DNA from: Trogon surrucura
Taxonomy: Eukaryota; Chordata; Aves; Trogoniformes; Trogonidae
Assembly: GCA_020746105.1 (NCBI GenBank)
Contig: CM036636.1
Span: 7,130,001 to 7,194,000, forward strand
DNA: 64,000 bases
Reading direction: 5' to 3'
Below are positions 27,301 to 37,600 of the stretch, piece after piece. The position numbers and the translations under genes are program-made. The stretch's first letter is position 1, and each line of letters starts with the position of its first letter. The notes below the pieces were generated by a model, which was not told the origin of the DNA, searched no databases, and saw only the letters and a list, made by a program, of their open reading frames with translations.

Positions 27301-30294
27301 TTCACGTATTGCCATGGTAACAGGAAACCCAAGCAGAATCTGTGATCTTCTCCGCTCTTTCTTGGCATGCCTATTTTGGATTTTAGATCAAGACTGTACA
27401 AGTAACTAGCGTGAGAGCAAATATTTTCCAAAAGCGAAGACAAAAAGTCACAGTTCTAGAGTAAAGAAAAACCAACATTGGATGCCATTCCTTCTCTTCA
27501 AGTCAATGAGGGTTCTGCTTTAAAAGAGCATTTGGAAGTCTCCTGCCTGGAGCCTAATAAAACAGGGGGTCTAATACTAATGAAAACAACATATACCATT
27601 TCATTCGACATTACCAGATGGCTCCCCTTCGCTCCAAAGCGGTGTGCTCTGAAGTGCTCTACAGTGACCCTTCTGTTGATTAAATAGCAGTACCGAGGGG
27701 CTCCAGAGGGAGCCTCGCCCGCTCTCCCTTGGTGGACAGGATGGTAGCTGTTATCTCTAATCATTTATTATTGGTTTTCATTAAGTGCCAACAAGGTGTT
27801 TCATTTAAGGACCCAAGGAGCAGATGTAAGTAAGATCTCTAGGGATCTAACCCTATAAGGTAACAATTCTTTTCCCAGCAGCCCGACTAGATGGACATGA
27901 GAGTCACACCAAAGCCCAAGCCCATTCCCAAGTTTGTCAAAATGGCTTGTTAGCAGGCAACAGCCTATTTTGTTTACAGTATAATGGATTTTGCATGTAT
28001 TTCCGTTCCCGTAAGAAAAACACAAATTCCAATGTACACAAACACACAGACCTTGGGCCCCAGAGCACTCCTTTCACAGCTCCTCTGTATCCTTTGTTCT
28101 GCTGCTGTATACATTTTGACAAACATCATCCGAAAATTACTGTGCTATTACAGACGGTGTTTATTCAGTGGCGCTATCAACTGAACTGTTTGTGTCAATC
28201 AGAAGTTCAAACACTCAGGAACAGTGATCAAGACCGTACTGCACTGGAACAGGTGGCTTCCAGACTTCCTTCCCTCCCCTTCCCCATCTCTTCCCCTCCA
28301 GTTCGTATTATTTTTTAGTACCCTTCTTAAAGAAATTAAAATACAAGCAGTTGAAAGAGGACAGTTTCCCAGATTTACAATTTCTCTTGTTCAGCAAATC
28401 GGCACCACGATGCACACTCACTAGAAATAATGCCTCCGCATCAAGACTTCACCCACCGCATCTTCAAAACCGTACATTTACAGCACTGACCTGGGGACGG
28501 ATCCTGCATGATGTCTTGAGTTCTTCAACGGGAGTGTCTGTCGCAAGGCCGGGCCTCTAGGTTGCACAGCGTACGATTTTTGTGCGGAATTTTTGGCCTT
28601 TCTGTTCTATTGTTTAAGGAACCGCACCGCGTTTGTGTGTGTCTAGAGAGTCATCTTCCCGCGTTTGAACTCTTCCTGCTGCTTCGCTGGTGTGGAGTTA
28701 TATTTACTATTCTCACAGGGTTATTTACTGCACGCGAATAAACAAAACGTGATCACTTATTTATACATCTGTAATTACTGTCTACAGCGCTATCAGCATT
28801 TACTAAAATCTCAAGCCAAGTTCACCTCTGGTACGAACAAGTGGCAATTATTTTAGAGCTGGCCTCAGGTCTGTATCTGATGCTAACACCTTCCTTACTC
28901 AGTTGCCCGCCTCCCGCACAAACAGTGGCAGCAACAGACCAGCAAGCATTGAAAAGACATAAGCCAGAATCCCAAAGCAAAGCGTGACGTTGCGATACTA
29001 CCTAAGGGATGGTGCGTCAGATTAACCTGTGATAATTCTGGAATAACGTTTGTCCCGTGATGTGGTGCACACTTACTAGACAGTAAGTTAGCGCTAGGAG
29101 CTGGAAACGTGCCTACGCACTGCACTTAAAAGCAGGCAGCCAGGCTGCTTATCCCCAGAGGCTGCTCCAGAACCCGTATGGCAGGAGAACATAGTCGCAC
29201 ACAGCGCAGCGCAGAAGCCAGAACAAAACCAGGGTGCAATGATCAAAACCAGAAAGCTCCGCTACCTACTTTACTCCTCGGAAACAGGAATCTTTCCTAA
29301 ATCCGTGGCTGCTGTCCTGGAAAGCCCGAACGCCGCATCTCGCGCATCCCGACTCAGACTGCTACCCTGCGTTCCCCAGTAGGAAACTGCCTAGCTACTC
29401 CTTACAATAAAAAAAAAAAAAATTACAAAACAGCATTGATTTTTTTTCTCTGCTAATTAAATGCAACATAATTAAACTAAATAACTTCCCTGCTTGATTT
29501 GCAAAACGCTAATTGAATCTTTAAACGTACTACTCCCGCTACACAGAAAAGCAGAGGCGTTCAGCCATCTCAAGTGACAACTGAGAACCAGAACACAACT
29601 CCAGAAGCACAGAGAGACAATACGAGCCGGGCTTGAGCGTTTCCTTAGGAGAGCAGAAGAGATCTCGGCAGCCTCCCCCAGGCGAGGGGAGACCGGAGAG
29701 CTTTGCAAAAAAAGAGAGGAAAAAACGAGCCAGTTCCCTCTGACATTTGCCCGCGGACTCATCTTTTCTGACCTTGCACAAACACCAGAAGAGGAAAGTT
29801 GGAGAAGTTGCAATTAATCATCGCGTGTAGGCCCCAAAGCGTTGCAGCGCCCCGGCTTTGCTGATGCTTCGCTACACGGAGAGGACGGCAGGGGTGCGGG
29901 AAAATAAAATGTAAAATAAACGGGGAGGGAGGAACCAGGAGAAAGCGGAGGAGAAGACAAAAAGCCGGACCCGAAGGGCGCCCGGACAGCCCCCGGCAGC
30001 CGGGCAGCGCATCCCCCCGCCGCCCCGGGCCCAGCCGCGGCCCCGGCGCGGGCCCCGCTCCGCGCTGACAGGCACGTCCCGCCGGGCCGGGCCGCCCAGA
30101 CCCGCCGGGACCGGGGGGACCGCCGCCCGCCCGCCGGGCCGCGCCAGGCCCGCGGCCGGTACCCCGGGCAGCTGCTCCGGCGGGCCGCGGCGGCGCGGAG
30201 GGGAGGGCGGCCGCACCGGCGGGCTCCCCATCACCGCACCGCCACCTCCCCCGCCCTTCTCTCCGCCCCGGGGCCCTCCCGCGGCGCCCGGCCC

Positions 30295-30303
30295 GCTCAC
30301 CTG
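30295..30303 (-). other. 5' splice donor of exon 1
   Basis: On the minus strand the exon ends CAG and the intron begins GTGAGC, a close match to the vertebrate donor consensus MAG|GTRAGT. The cut leaves one base of an incomplete codon (phase 1). The open frame that continues past this point to 29759 is intron read-through of GC-rich sequence and shows no protein-like features. Confidence 0.75.
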
Positions 30304-30325
30304 CTTTCTCGATCTTGCCGGACAT
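30301..30325 (-). CDS. RAPGEF1: First coding exon (partial CDS), probable RAPGEF1/C3G alternative N-terminus
   Basis: Read on the minus strand, the exon encodes MSGKIEKA plus one base (G) of the next codon, then meets a donor G|GTGAGC. The ATG has G at -3. An in-frame TGA lies upstream at 30482-30484 and no in-frame ATG lies between, so this is the first usable start in its frame. The exon sits in the densest CpG-island sequence. From memory, vertebrate RAPGEF1 has alternative first exons that all splice in phase 1 into an exon beginning with the codon for D of DSQRSH; MSGKIEKA-D fits that pattern. RAPGEF1 (C3G) is a cytoplasmic Rap1 exchange factor with proline-rich CRK-binding motifs and a C-terminal REM/CDC25 catalytic module, none of which lies in this window. 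The exon assignment is well supported. The gene name is inferred from eight residues and the splice phase and could be wrong. Confidence 0.6.
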
Positions 30326-30595
30326 GTCGGAACCGGGCTCGGCGCTCAGGCCCGGGCCGCGCAGGCAGCCGGCGGAACGGCCCCGCTGCCAGCCGCCGCC
30401 ACCGCCGCCGCCTCCCCTCCCTCCTTCCCTCCCCGCCGGCTGCCGAGCCGGGAGAGGCGCTGCGGCGGCGGCCTGTGAGGCTCAGCTGCGGCGGCGGCGG
30501 CAGCAGCGCCCGCCCCCCGCCCGCTCGGCCGGGCCGCGAGGGGAAGAGGCGGCCCGGGGGCTCCCGCCGCACACGCTCACGCACCGCCCCGGGCC

Positions 30596-30614
30596 GCAGC
30601 GCCCCCTGGCGGCC
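30596..30614 (-). promoter_or_regulatory. CTCF-like binding motif in the promoter
   Basis: The minus strand reads GGCCGCCAGGGGGCGCTGC. It matches the core of the vertebrate CTCF consensus (CCASYAGRKGGCRSY) with one departure (G for A after CC). It lies about 270-290 bp upstream of the start codon. The motif is clear in the sequence; occupancy is inferred. GC-rich islands produce some such matches by chance. Confidence 0.5.
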
Positions 30615-30634
30615 GCGCCCGGGAACGGCCCGCC

Positions 30635-30650
30635 GGGCGGGGCGGGGCCC
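30635..30650. promoter_or_regulatory. Tandem GC boxes (Sp1/KLF-type)
   Basis: The + strand reads GGGCGGGGCGGGGCCC, two overlapping GGGGCGGGG-like boxes, about 310 bp upstream of the ATG of exon 1. Sp1/KLF sites at this spacing are typical of TATA-less CpG-island promoters. Use of the site is inferred. Confidence 0.55.
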
Positions 30651-30662
30651 CGCTCGCTCCGC

Positions 30663-30745
30663 CGGGGGAGGAGGCGGTGGCACCGCTCGGGGGGGGGGGC
30701 CGGTGCTCACAGGAGCGCGGGCAGGGGAGGCGGGGACGGCGTCTG
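30663..30745 (+). other. Potential G-quadruplex-forming G-rich tract at the promoter
   Basis: The + strand has an 11-base G run at 30689-30699, flanked by further runs of three to five G (for example GGGGG at 30664-30668, and GGGCAGGGG and GGGG from 30719 onward). The + strand is the template strand for the exon-1 transcript. Enough G runs are close together to satisfy a standard G3+N1-7 rule in part of the interval. No structure has been shown. Confidence 0.4.
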
Positions 30746-31214
30746 CGAGGAAAGCGTCGCCCGCGTGTTCCCCGAGCGCGGCGGGGCGGCCGTGGAGCCC
30801 CGGGCAGCGCGGCTCCCCCGGGCCTCCACCGATACCCGAAAGAAAGAGGCGGCCCGGTGGGCAGCTGGGCCTCTTACAAAACGATGGCACGCCTTGGGGT
30901 GCTGGGCCCTTAGGAGGGGCCTTTTGGGTGGTTTTGTTTTCCTCAAAACCCGCAGCTCCTCCTGGTGCGGGGTTGGGGGGCGCAGGGCCACGTCCCGGCC
31001 CTTCGGAACCGCTTCGCGCCGCCGTTTGTTTTTGCAAACGCGTTGCTACGGTAGAACCTTTCCCTCGGAGGAGCCGGCAGCAAAATTCCGCTCGACCAAA
31101 AGGGCAGGAGAGCGGGATTTACACAAACCCCGACTGGTTTTTTTTAGGGACTGGAGGCCGGCGGTGCTGCTGCCGCGGAGCATCCTCCAGCAGCCCGGGC
31201 TGCCGCGGCTCCCC

Positions 31215-31327
31215 GCTGCTAAACGGGAAGGGCTTTTCACAGCCTCTGGTGTAAAGAGCCCCGTTCTGCCCACGATGTGTTGCCTTCGGGGGATGCTGGA
31301 GCTCCTCTTGTGTTTTCTGCGTTAAAA
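31215..31327 (+). repeat. Dispersed repeat, copy A (pairs with 32154-32267)
   Basis: About 113 bp here match 32154-32267 in the same orientation at roughly 84% identity (about 17-18 substitutions and one indel by hand alignment). The shared region runs from GCTRCTAAA to a TTAAAA end. This copy is at the edge of the CpG island and mostly keeps C or G where the other copy has T or A. The repeat family is not recognised. Confidence 0.8.
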
Positions 31328-32153
31328 ACAGCCCAAGAGGTGCGCTCCAGCTCCCGCCTGACACTCATGCCCCGGGCTTGCCGGCCCGACCCGGCTCGGT
31401 GCGAGCCCGCGGAAGGCGGCTCCTCTACCGGCTCCCCCGGGAGCAGCGGGTTCCCTCTAGCGGGAAGCGACAGCAAAGCTGCGGGGCCAGCCCTCGACAA
31501 CCATCAAACGATTATGGGCCTATTTGAAAATTAACTCGTTTCTACGGCTTAATTAGGGACAAACGCCACAGCAGTACCTTGTCTTGCAGGTAATGCCCCG
31601 TGTTACGGGCCAATAAATCTCTGAAGCCTGGGGAGCCGTCAGGGGCTGTTTACTTCCCCTTGCATCAAATAAATCATTCACGAGGCTGCTGTTTTTGTCA
31701 AGATATACACACAACTTTTAAGGAGATTTTATCAGCTTATTTAAACATCTTGCACACCTGGGGCTGGGCGCAGGCTATAGGAAGTAATCTCCCAGTGGAA
31801 GAATACACATTTTTCTCATTTTTTTTCTTTTAAGAGGCTTGTGGAGACTTCCTGAGTGCATTTGCTTAATAAATATGAACGAAAAAAAATAGTTGGGGAC
31901 AGATTCTCCTCTCCCTCAGACAGGTGTTAAGGTGGCTGTCTCATAGCATCACTGAGCTGTGCTGACTCACTCGTATTAGTGAGCGATAGTAACTAGGAGC
32001 TGTAGCAGTGATGCTAATGCGAGCAGACCTGACTGGGTACACACAGGAAACAGACAGATGAAGCAAGAAGCTGCTATTCTTACACCCTCCTTTTTCAGAC
32101 TTGGGCAAGGAAGAAGGAGTGTGTGTGCAATAATGTGTGATATGAACAGAACA

Positions 32154-32267
32154 GCTACTAAATTGGAAGGTCTTTTCATAACCTCTGATATAAAAAGCCC
32201 CGTTTTGCCCGTGATGTGTTGTCTTTCGAGGGATGCTGGAGTTCATCTTGTGCTTTCTGCATTAAAA
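32154..32267 (+). repeat. Dispersed repeat, copy B (pairs with 31215-31327)
   Basis: This is the second copy of the 113/114-bp unit, 939 bp from copy A. It carries a TATAAAA at 32189-32195 and an ATTAAA at 32261-32266, which resembles the spacing of signals in a short LTR, but neither terminal inverted dinucleotides nor a target-site duplication could be recognised. It may be a piece of an old LTR or MITE, or a local duplication. Confidence 0.8.
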
Positions 32268-32988
32268 TGTAACTCACAACGCTGGGAAAACCTGATTCTT
32301 CTAAATATCCGATTGAGTTGGCTGGGGAAAAATGCCCCAGAGCTGAATGCGTCAGTGAGAATGTGTTGTTATGGACAGAGCTGGGGCCAGGAGAGCGGGA
32401 GGAGAGCTGTGAAGAGAAACGTCACTTCTCATGCTGTTACAGAGCAGTGTGAGATCCTGTGGGGATGTTTCTTGCTGCAAGCTGGGGAGTGAGGAAAGGG
32501 GATGACGGTAGCTGGTTGTCTTCAAGCAGGAGCAATTCCAAAGCATCCTGTGAAAAGCCAACTTGTCAGGTGCTGACGCTACATCAGGAAGAAGAGGATA
32601 AGAATGTCAGGTCCTGGTAACAATAAGGATACCTGCTTTGCTATCAAATGAGAGTGCAGTGCTAGAGTTCATTTTGCAGAAAGAGGCGGGAAAGGGATGG
32701 AGGAAACACCCGAAGCCTCCTTCCTCAATTGTTTTTCTGCTGGGAGAAACTACCGGGCAGCAAACATGCAAGGAACGTCCAGCAGTCAGTCTGTCTCTGG
32801 GAGCAAACCCTTCTGAGTGAGATTGCTGCCGCGCTGACAGCAGCCAGGGAAGCCCAGCAGACATAAACTGCAGCCCCACAGGGTCATTTCCTGCACTGAG
32901 TCACCGAACTTCACAGCTGACCCACTGAACAGGGGAAATTGTGCAAGACGTGCCTGCAAAATTGAGACATGCAATTAGAAAAGAGCTC

Positions 32989-33006
32989 TCCTGCCCTCTA
33001 GTGACC
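32989..33006 (-). promoter_or_regulatory. CTCF-like binding motif upstream of the island
   Basis: The minus strand reads GGTCACTAGAGGGCAGGA, matching the CTCF core consensus with a single mismatch (T for the first C of CC). It lies in ordinary single-copy DNA about 1.9 kb outside the CpG island, where a chance match is less likely than inside it. Orientation is the same as the promoter motif at 30596-30614. Confidence 0.45.
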
Positions 33007-34106
33007 TTCTCCTCTCGCGGGCGGCTTCCTTCCCCCGCAGCCTCTGCTCTGCCCCGGCTTGTGGGGCTGGGTCCGTCCCTGCAGAAATGCCAGGAGGCAG
33101 CAGTCGTTCACCCCCAAACACAGCTGTCCAAGTGGTTTTCAGTAGCAGGGAACAACTGGGATTATGTAGGGAAATGCAATTTACCCTGCTACCTTCTTGC
33201 ACGATGGTTTCCAGACCAACATCGACCTTGATATCGTTGCTTGGTATGGTTGCAAATTGTTTAAGACAAAACCTGCTCCCTGTAAAGATCTTACTCCATA
33301 TGCACGAGGCTCCCCAAGTGACAGATACACGCGGTGACCCGATGCATCCCTGCCACCACACATGCTCAGCCTTCAGGGTGGAAAGCTTTGCAACTGGGAA
33401 AAAGTGGAAAAAAACAATGTAGTGGATGCAACTAAAGCAGAAGGGCGAGATTCTCACCTCCTGTTAATGAATGCAACTCCTCTGAGGTCTTCAGAGGTGG
33501 TAGTGCGATGCCAGGATATGGAGGAGAGAGAAATTGTTCAGGGAAGGAGAAGAAGATAGCACGATCCTGGGAGACAGGCTCTGGGTGAGAGACTCGGAGG
33601 GGCAATGCAGAAGGGGACAGAGCTGTGAGCTGAAGTAGGCAATGACAGAGCTTCTGTATCATTCCCCTGAAAAATGGGGGCTGCATCAAACTTTGTATGA
33701 GCAAAAGGGCACAAATGGGAGACCTTCATTTTGGGTACATCCCCCCTTTCATCTCCTTGAGGGACAATCAATGTTTTGCAGGGTTTTTTTGGTGCAACAG
33801 CTCACAGAACCTGCTGGTGGTCCCAGCTGCGGGACAGACCCTGGCCCTCCCTGTGCTGGAGGTACAGACAAGCTGTTATTTGCAGAGCTGGTGACCTTCA
33901 TGGATGAGGCAGGTGAAGGTGCGGTTTCCCCCCGCTGACCCCCTCCTCTCGCTGCGGTCCGTGGCCATGGGAGCCGTGGGGGTCTCACCCTGCACCCACA
34001 CACTGCTAAAGCCCAGCGGGAATTGCCTGGTTCAGCCATTCATACATGGTTGACAGGACTAGCTTTCTAAAGGCTTTTTCCTTTAAAAACCCAGAAGTTT
34101 GGGTGC

Positions 34107-34123
34107 TGACTCTAGAGGGCAGC
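34107..34123 (+). promoter_or_regulatory. Weaker CTCF-like motif, opposite orientation
   Basis: The + strand reads TGACTCTAGAGGGCAGC. The AGAGGGCAG core is intact, but two bases of the CCA portion differ. It lies 1.1 kb beyond the motif at 32989-33006 and points the other way. Confidence 0.3.
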
Positions 34124-34584
34124 ATATGCCGGCACATGGGGCTGGGGGGGGCCGCCGAGCTGACACCCCCGCCGCAAGTCTGAGCCGAGCAAACTCCGCG
34201 GTGCAAGAAGGCAAAAGTCCCGGCACAGGTTATCCCGAGGATGTTCGCCAAAGGCTCACGCTGTCCTCTGAGCATCTGAGCGCAGAAAGAGGGGATCAGG
34301 AGGCAGGGAGACACCGGAGCATCCCAACCCTGAAACACGCCGTGGTCCTTTCCTTGCTTGGTCACGGAGTTTTACCAAAAAAAAAATTTTTAAAAAAATT
34401 TAAAAATGCACTTTCTGATCTGTTAAAGTGACAACTTAAAGCAAAGCTTTTTGATGTCCCTCTCTTAGTCTTTTGTGAAAGGAAGTAAATCAGAAAACAT
34501 TTTTTGGCCTCACGCTGCCACAGGAGGATGAGGTGGATCTGAGAAGGAAGGCTGAGAAGAGCTCCAGGCCCTAGGGTTATTAAA

Positions 34585-34601
34585 AGAGAGAGAGAGAGAG
34601 A
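34585..34601 (+). repeat. (GA)n microsatellite
   Basis: About eight AG dinucleotide units. Short, and probably only mildly polymorphic. Confidence 0.9.
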
Positions 34602-37600
34602 TTAACAACTTTTGACAACCCCTTTGTACATTTAAACTAATTAGGAAGTGAGGGTGGAAGGAGAAAAGGCTATAAAGGTTCTTTCTCTATCTTAATCTTA
34701 TCCCTCTACTGGGGACTATATTTCACAGTGGGAAAGTAAGTGTGTGCATTAGCACAAAAATACTGGCTAACACTGAGGGGAGAGGCTAACAAGCTGTCTG
34801 GTACCCTGAGGTGTTTCTGTCAGCACTTCCTTAGTGGTCAGACATCTGGCTGTCCTTTCCCCCCACCACACGCAGAGGTTCACATCAATAGCTCATCCTC
34901 TCGGGGTGTATCGAGATAGTGGCAGGTAGTTCAATAAAGATCTTTGCTGTGCATGGTTGGAGCTCAGCTGCTGACTTCACTGACCAAATCACGTGTCCAT
35001 CCCTGTTGGTCCTAAAAAGGAAAAGCAGCTCCAAGAAGAGACTTTGGAGCCTGTCCTGAAGCATGTGCTTTGGGTCACCTTCTGGCTCTGTGTTGATGAG
35101 GACAAGAAACTTGGGAAGACCTCTTTTTGCTTTCACAGCCCAGGGGACAGTAAATCCTAGGCAGTCCTTTTCACTTGCAAATTCTGAGGGCATCTTCCCA
35201 GAGACACTGAGGGTCCCAGGTCCATCCCTATAGGATGGCTTGAATGTCAGCTGGTGCCACTCTGCATCAGAGGCTGTAGAAGGGCACCATAGCTGGAACT
35301 ACAGAATTTTTCCTTCATCTGAAGCACCATTACAGATCACTGCTGAAAACGGGACACAAGGAGAAAGACACACCTCTGTGACAAACTCTCCCTTTCAATC
35401 AGAAGCTGGTCCTGCTGTCCACAAATGTTGGAGTTGCTCCACATCCAGACTTGCTTCCTCACAATGCAGTTCATGTCCAACCCCATGAAGGACCTCCTGG
35501 AGAGAGAGGCAAGACTCTGTGTAGCCAGGGGTTATTCAGAAGGGCCAGAATGGAGGGGCTCTATTCAGAGCATCAAAAGCAAACCCAGTCCATACATATG
35601 CACTCTTTAAAACCTTACTTTTCTTCCAGGTCACTTTCCAAGTGACCATCCTGTCTCACATTACGAGCAAGCAAAAGTTGAAGGTGACTCAAGTCACTCC
35701 CTGCAGGAAAGAGTGAGACCAAAATGAATCAAAAAAGGAAATCAAAATCAATATTCCAAAGTCAAATAATAAAAATTGTGTTATGGAAACAGAGGTCACC
35801 CAGAGAAAAATGTAATCGGATGTGACAGCCCAGCTCTAATTTCCTCTCTCTGCCAGTCCTGGGTGGGAAGAACTTGTGCCCAAGCCAAAACATCACCTGC
35901 CCACGTTGCTGAAGTACCGTATGGATCTTACAGCTGATGGCAGATGCGCAGGCCTGGAAGGATGGACGAGAGAGACCTGAGTGAGATGCTGAGGGCCGTG
36001 GTTTGAAATAGCAGAGGTCTTGCAGGGCAGGAGTGAACCGTGTTGGCAAACTCGCCTGGGGAACCCAACACTGAATAAAGGAGGCTGCGGCAGGTGTGGA
36101 GAATCCTGAAGGCTGCATGAGAGCGAAGGATCCAGGCCGGGGAAACGCTGTGCTCCCTTGGAACTAGCACGGAGGGTGTGCACGGGAGAGAGAGGACGTA
36201 TTTTCTTGTGGAAGAGAATCTCTTTCAGTTCAGAAAGCTAACTTGGGGCAGGCAAGCCTCTCTGTGCCTCAGTCTCCCCTTTTGTAAAAGGACCCTTGCG
36301 CCTTTGCAAGTAGACAAAAAAGGCACAGGCTCCTCTGGACCCCACTGATGAGAATGACAGCGGTACAAAGCCGAACCAGCGATTCGCACCCAGCCCCGTG
36401 AAGGTCCCTCTCAGAAGTTTATCTCAGGGGATGAGCTGCAATGTCTTGTGCAAGTCTCTATTTCGGCTCTTCTGTCCCTGAGGGAGGGACTGGCCCACCC
36501 TCCTGCTGTTTCCATTACACCGCACAAGTCCCAGCTTGCATACATTTCAGTCAGCATTGTAAATGTGGGGCATGTAGCCCTGATAATGATGCAAACTTCA
36601 AACCATTATTTCTCAGCCCAGAGCGCTTCTCATCGTCACCAAGCCGGTGCTGATGGATTGTTTAGTTTAGTTTTTTCTGCCTTCCCCTTGTTTTTTTTTC
36701 TTTTTTAAACTTGACCTCCTGATTCTGCCTGGGAATTTATGTTGAACTCTTTTTATTATTGCTTTTTTTTTTTTCTTTCACAAAGTTAGCAGCGGGAAGA
36801 TAAACTTCCCATGAAGTCCATTTTCCAACAAAGCTTTCTTTAGCAGAACAGACAATGGGAAAGCAAAACTAATGCTCTGGCTGAACATGACATTTCGAGC
36901 ACCATGGTGACCGCGGTGGCCACTGTCTGTCCCCCCGCAGCTGGCCCAGGGGTGACCTTCAGCTCCATGAAAGGCTGATATCTTTGTCATCTATGTGCCT
37001 ACCTACATGGGTTGAGAGGTCCCACCATGGGAGCTGAAGCTTCTCAATTCTTTGATGGCCCCATCTCGGCAATCGCCTCTCCAGCTTCATTATCTTGTTT
37101 TGCTTCTTTTGGTCTTCAGCTCCTCCCTGCAGGCTGGGGGTGTCTCCTGTGTCCTTAGAGGAGGCTGGATTTAGCTGAGGAGTAAGGAGAGAAGTAAAAA
37201 GGGTGGTGAGATGGAGGAGTTGAAATCTCAGTCAGAATCCTCTCTCCATTAACAGAGGAAGCCCCAGAGCACTCGGAAGGAGGCACAAAGCTCAGAAACC
37301 TGAATTCTGACCTCATCTCTCTCTGCACATCTCACTGGAGCCCCTCAAAGCAGTTGGTCTGCCCAGGCAGCTCTGATCAGTCCCAGCCTCTCCGGGCTGT
37401 CTCCTGTCCCCTGGGCTGGAGCCCTGCATGGGGTGACAGTGTGGTCCCGTGGGGAGCTGCTGGGTGGGCACAGCCAACCCGAGTGCTCCTGCATCTCCTG
37501 ACTGGGAAAAAAGGCACAGATGAGCAAGAGCAGCCCCTGTACTCTTGCAGGTAATTCAGCCTTCATTAGCCTTCATTCAGGGCTGAAACCTGTTTTCTCC

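Larger units (their letters stand above)
1..30300 (-). other. Intron 1 of the minus-strand gene (partial), no further exon recognised
   Basis: Everything to the left of the donor belongs to the first intron if the exon-1 call is right; the acceptor lies outside the window. The sequence is mostly single copy and AT-leaning, with stops in every frame. The longest open frame is 174 codons (16194-16718, +) and has no recognisable domain. The + strand is visibly rich in A and C throughout, consistent with being the template of a transcribed unit. Features seen inside it (CR1 pieces, CpG patch, simple repeats) are listed separately. I searched by eye for the alternative RAPGEF1 starts beginning MGNAIEK or MDTD on the minus strand and did not find them. 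Confidence 0.55.
30326..30660 (-). other. Probable 5' UTR and core promoter of the exon-1 transcript
   Basis: This is the sequence immediately upstream of the ATG on the minus strand. It is extremely GC-rich, with GCC/GGC runs around 30390-30415 and 30471-30505. No ATG in any minus-strand frame is visible here, which is favourable for a leader. The in-frame TGA at 30482-30484 closes the coding frame. I see no TATA box; initiation is probably dispersed, as in most CpG-island promoters. The transcription start cannot be placed from sequence. The GC boxes at 30635-30650 suggest that it lies downstream (minus-strand sense) of about 30640. Confidence 0.5.
29920..31120. promoter_or_regulatory. CpG-island promoter
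   Basis: This is the only long stretch of the window in which CpG dinucleotides occur at high density in very GC-rich DNA. CpG density falls off into ordinary intron on the left and more gradually, to about 31460, on the right. It contains exon 1, its donor, GC boxes and a CTCF-like motif. Islands of this kind usually mark broadly expressed, unmethylated promoters and often fire in both directions, so a divergent non-coding transcript to the right is possible but not shown. The edges are judged by eye. Confidence 0.9.

Noticed and set aside
29759..30300. Continuation of the exon-1 reading frame beyond MSGKIEKAG on the minus strand
   Set aside because: A canonical donor follows the eighth codon; the continuation is low-complexity R/G/P sequence typical of unspliced island DNA.
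30315..31325. 336-codon + strand open frame through the CpG island
   Set aside because: It lies antisense to exon 1, consists mainly of P/R/G/A, overlaps a 246-codon open frame on the other strand, and has no domain. GC-rich DNA lacks stop codons by composition.
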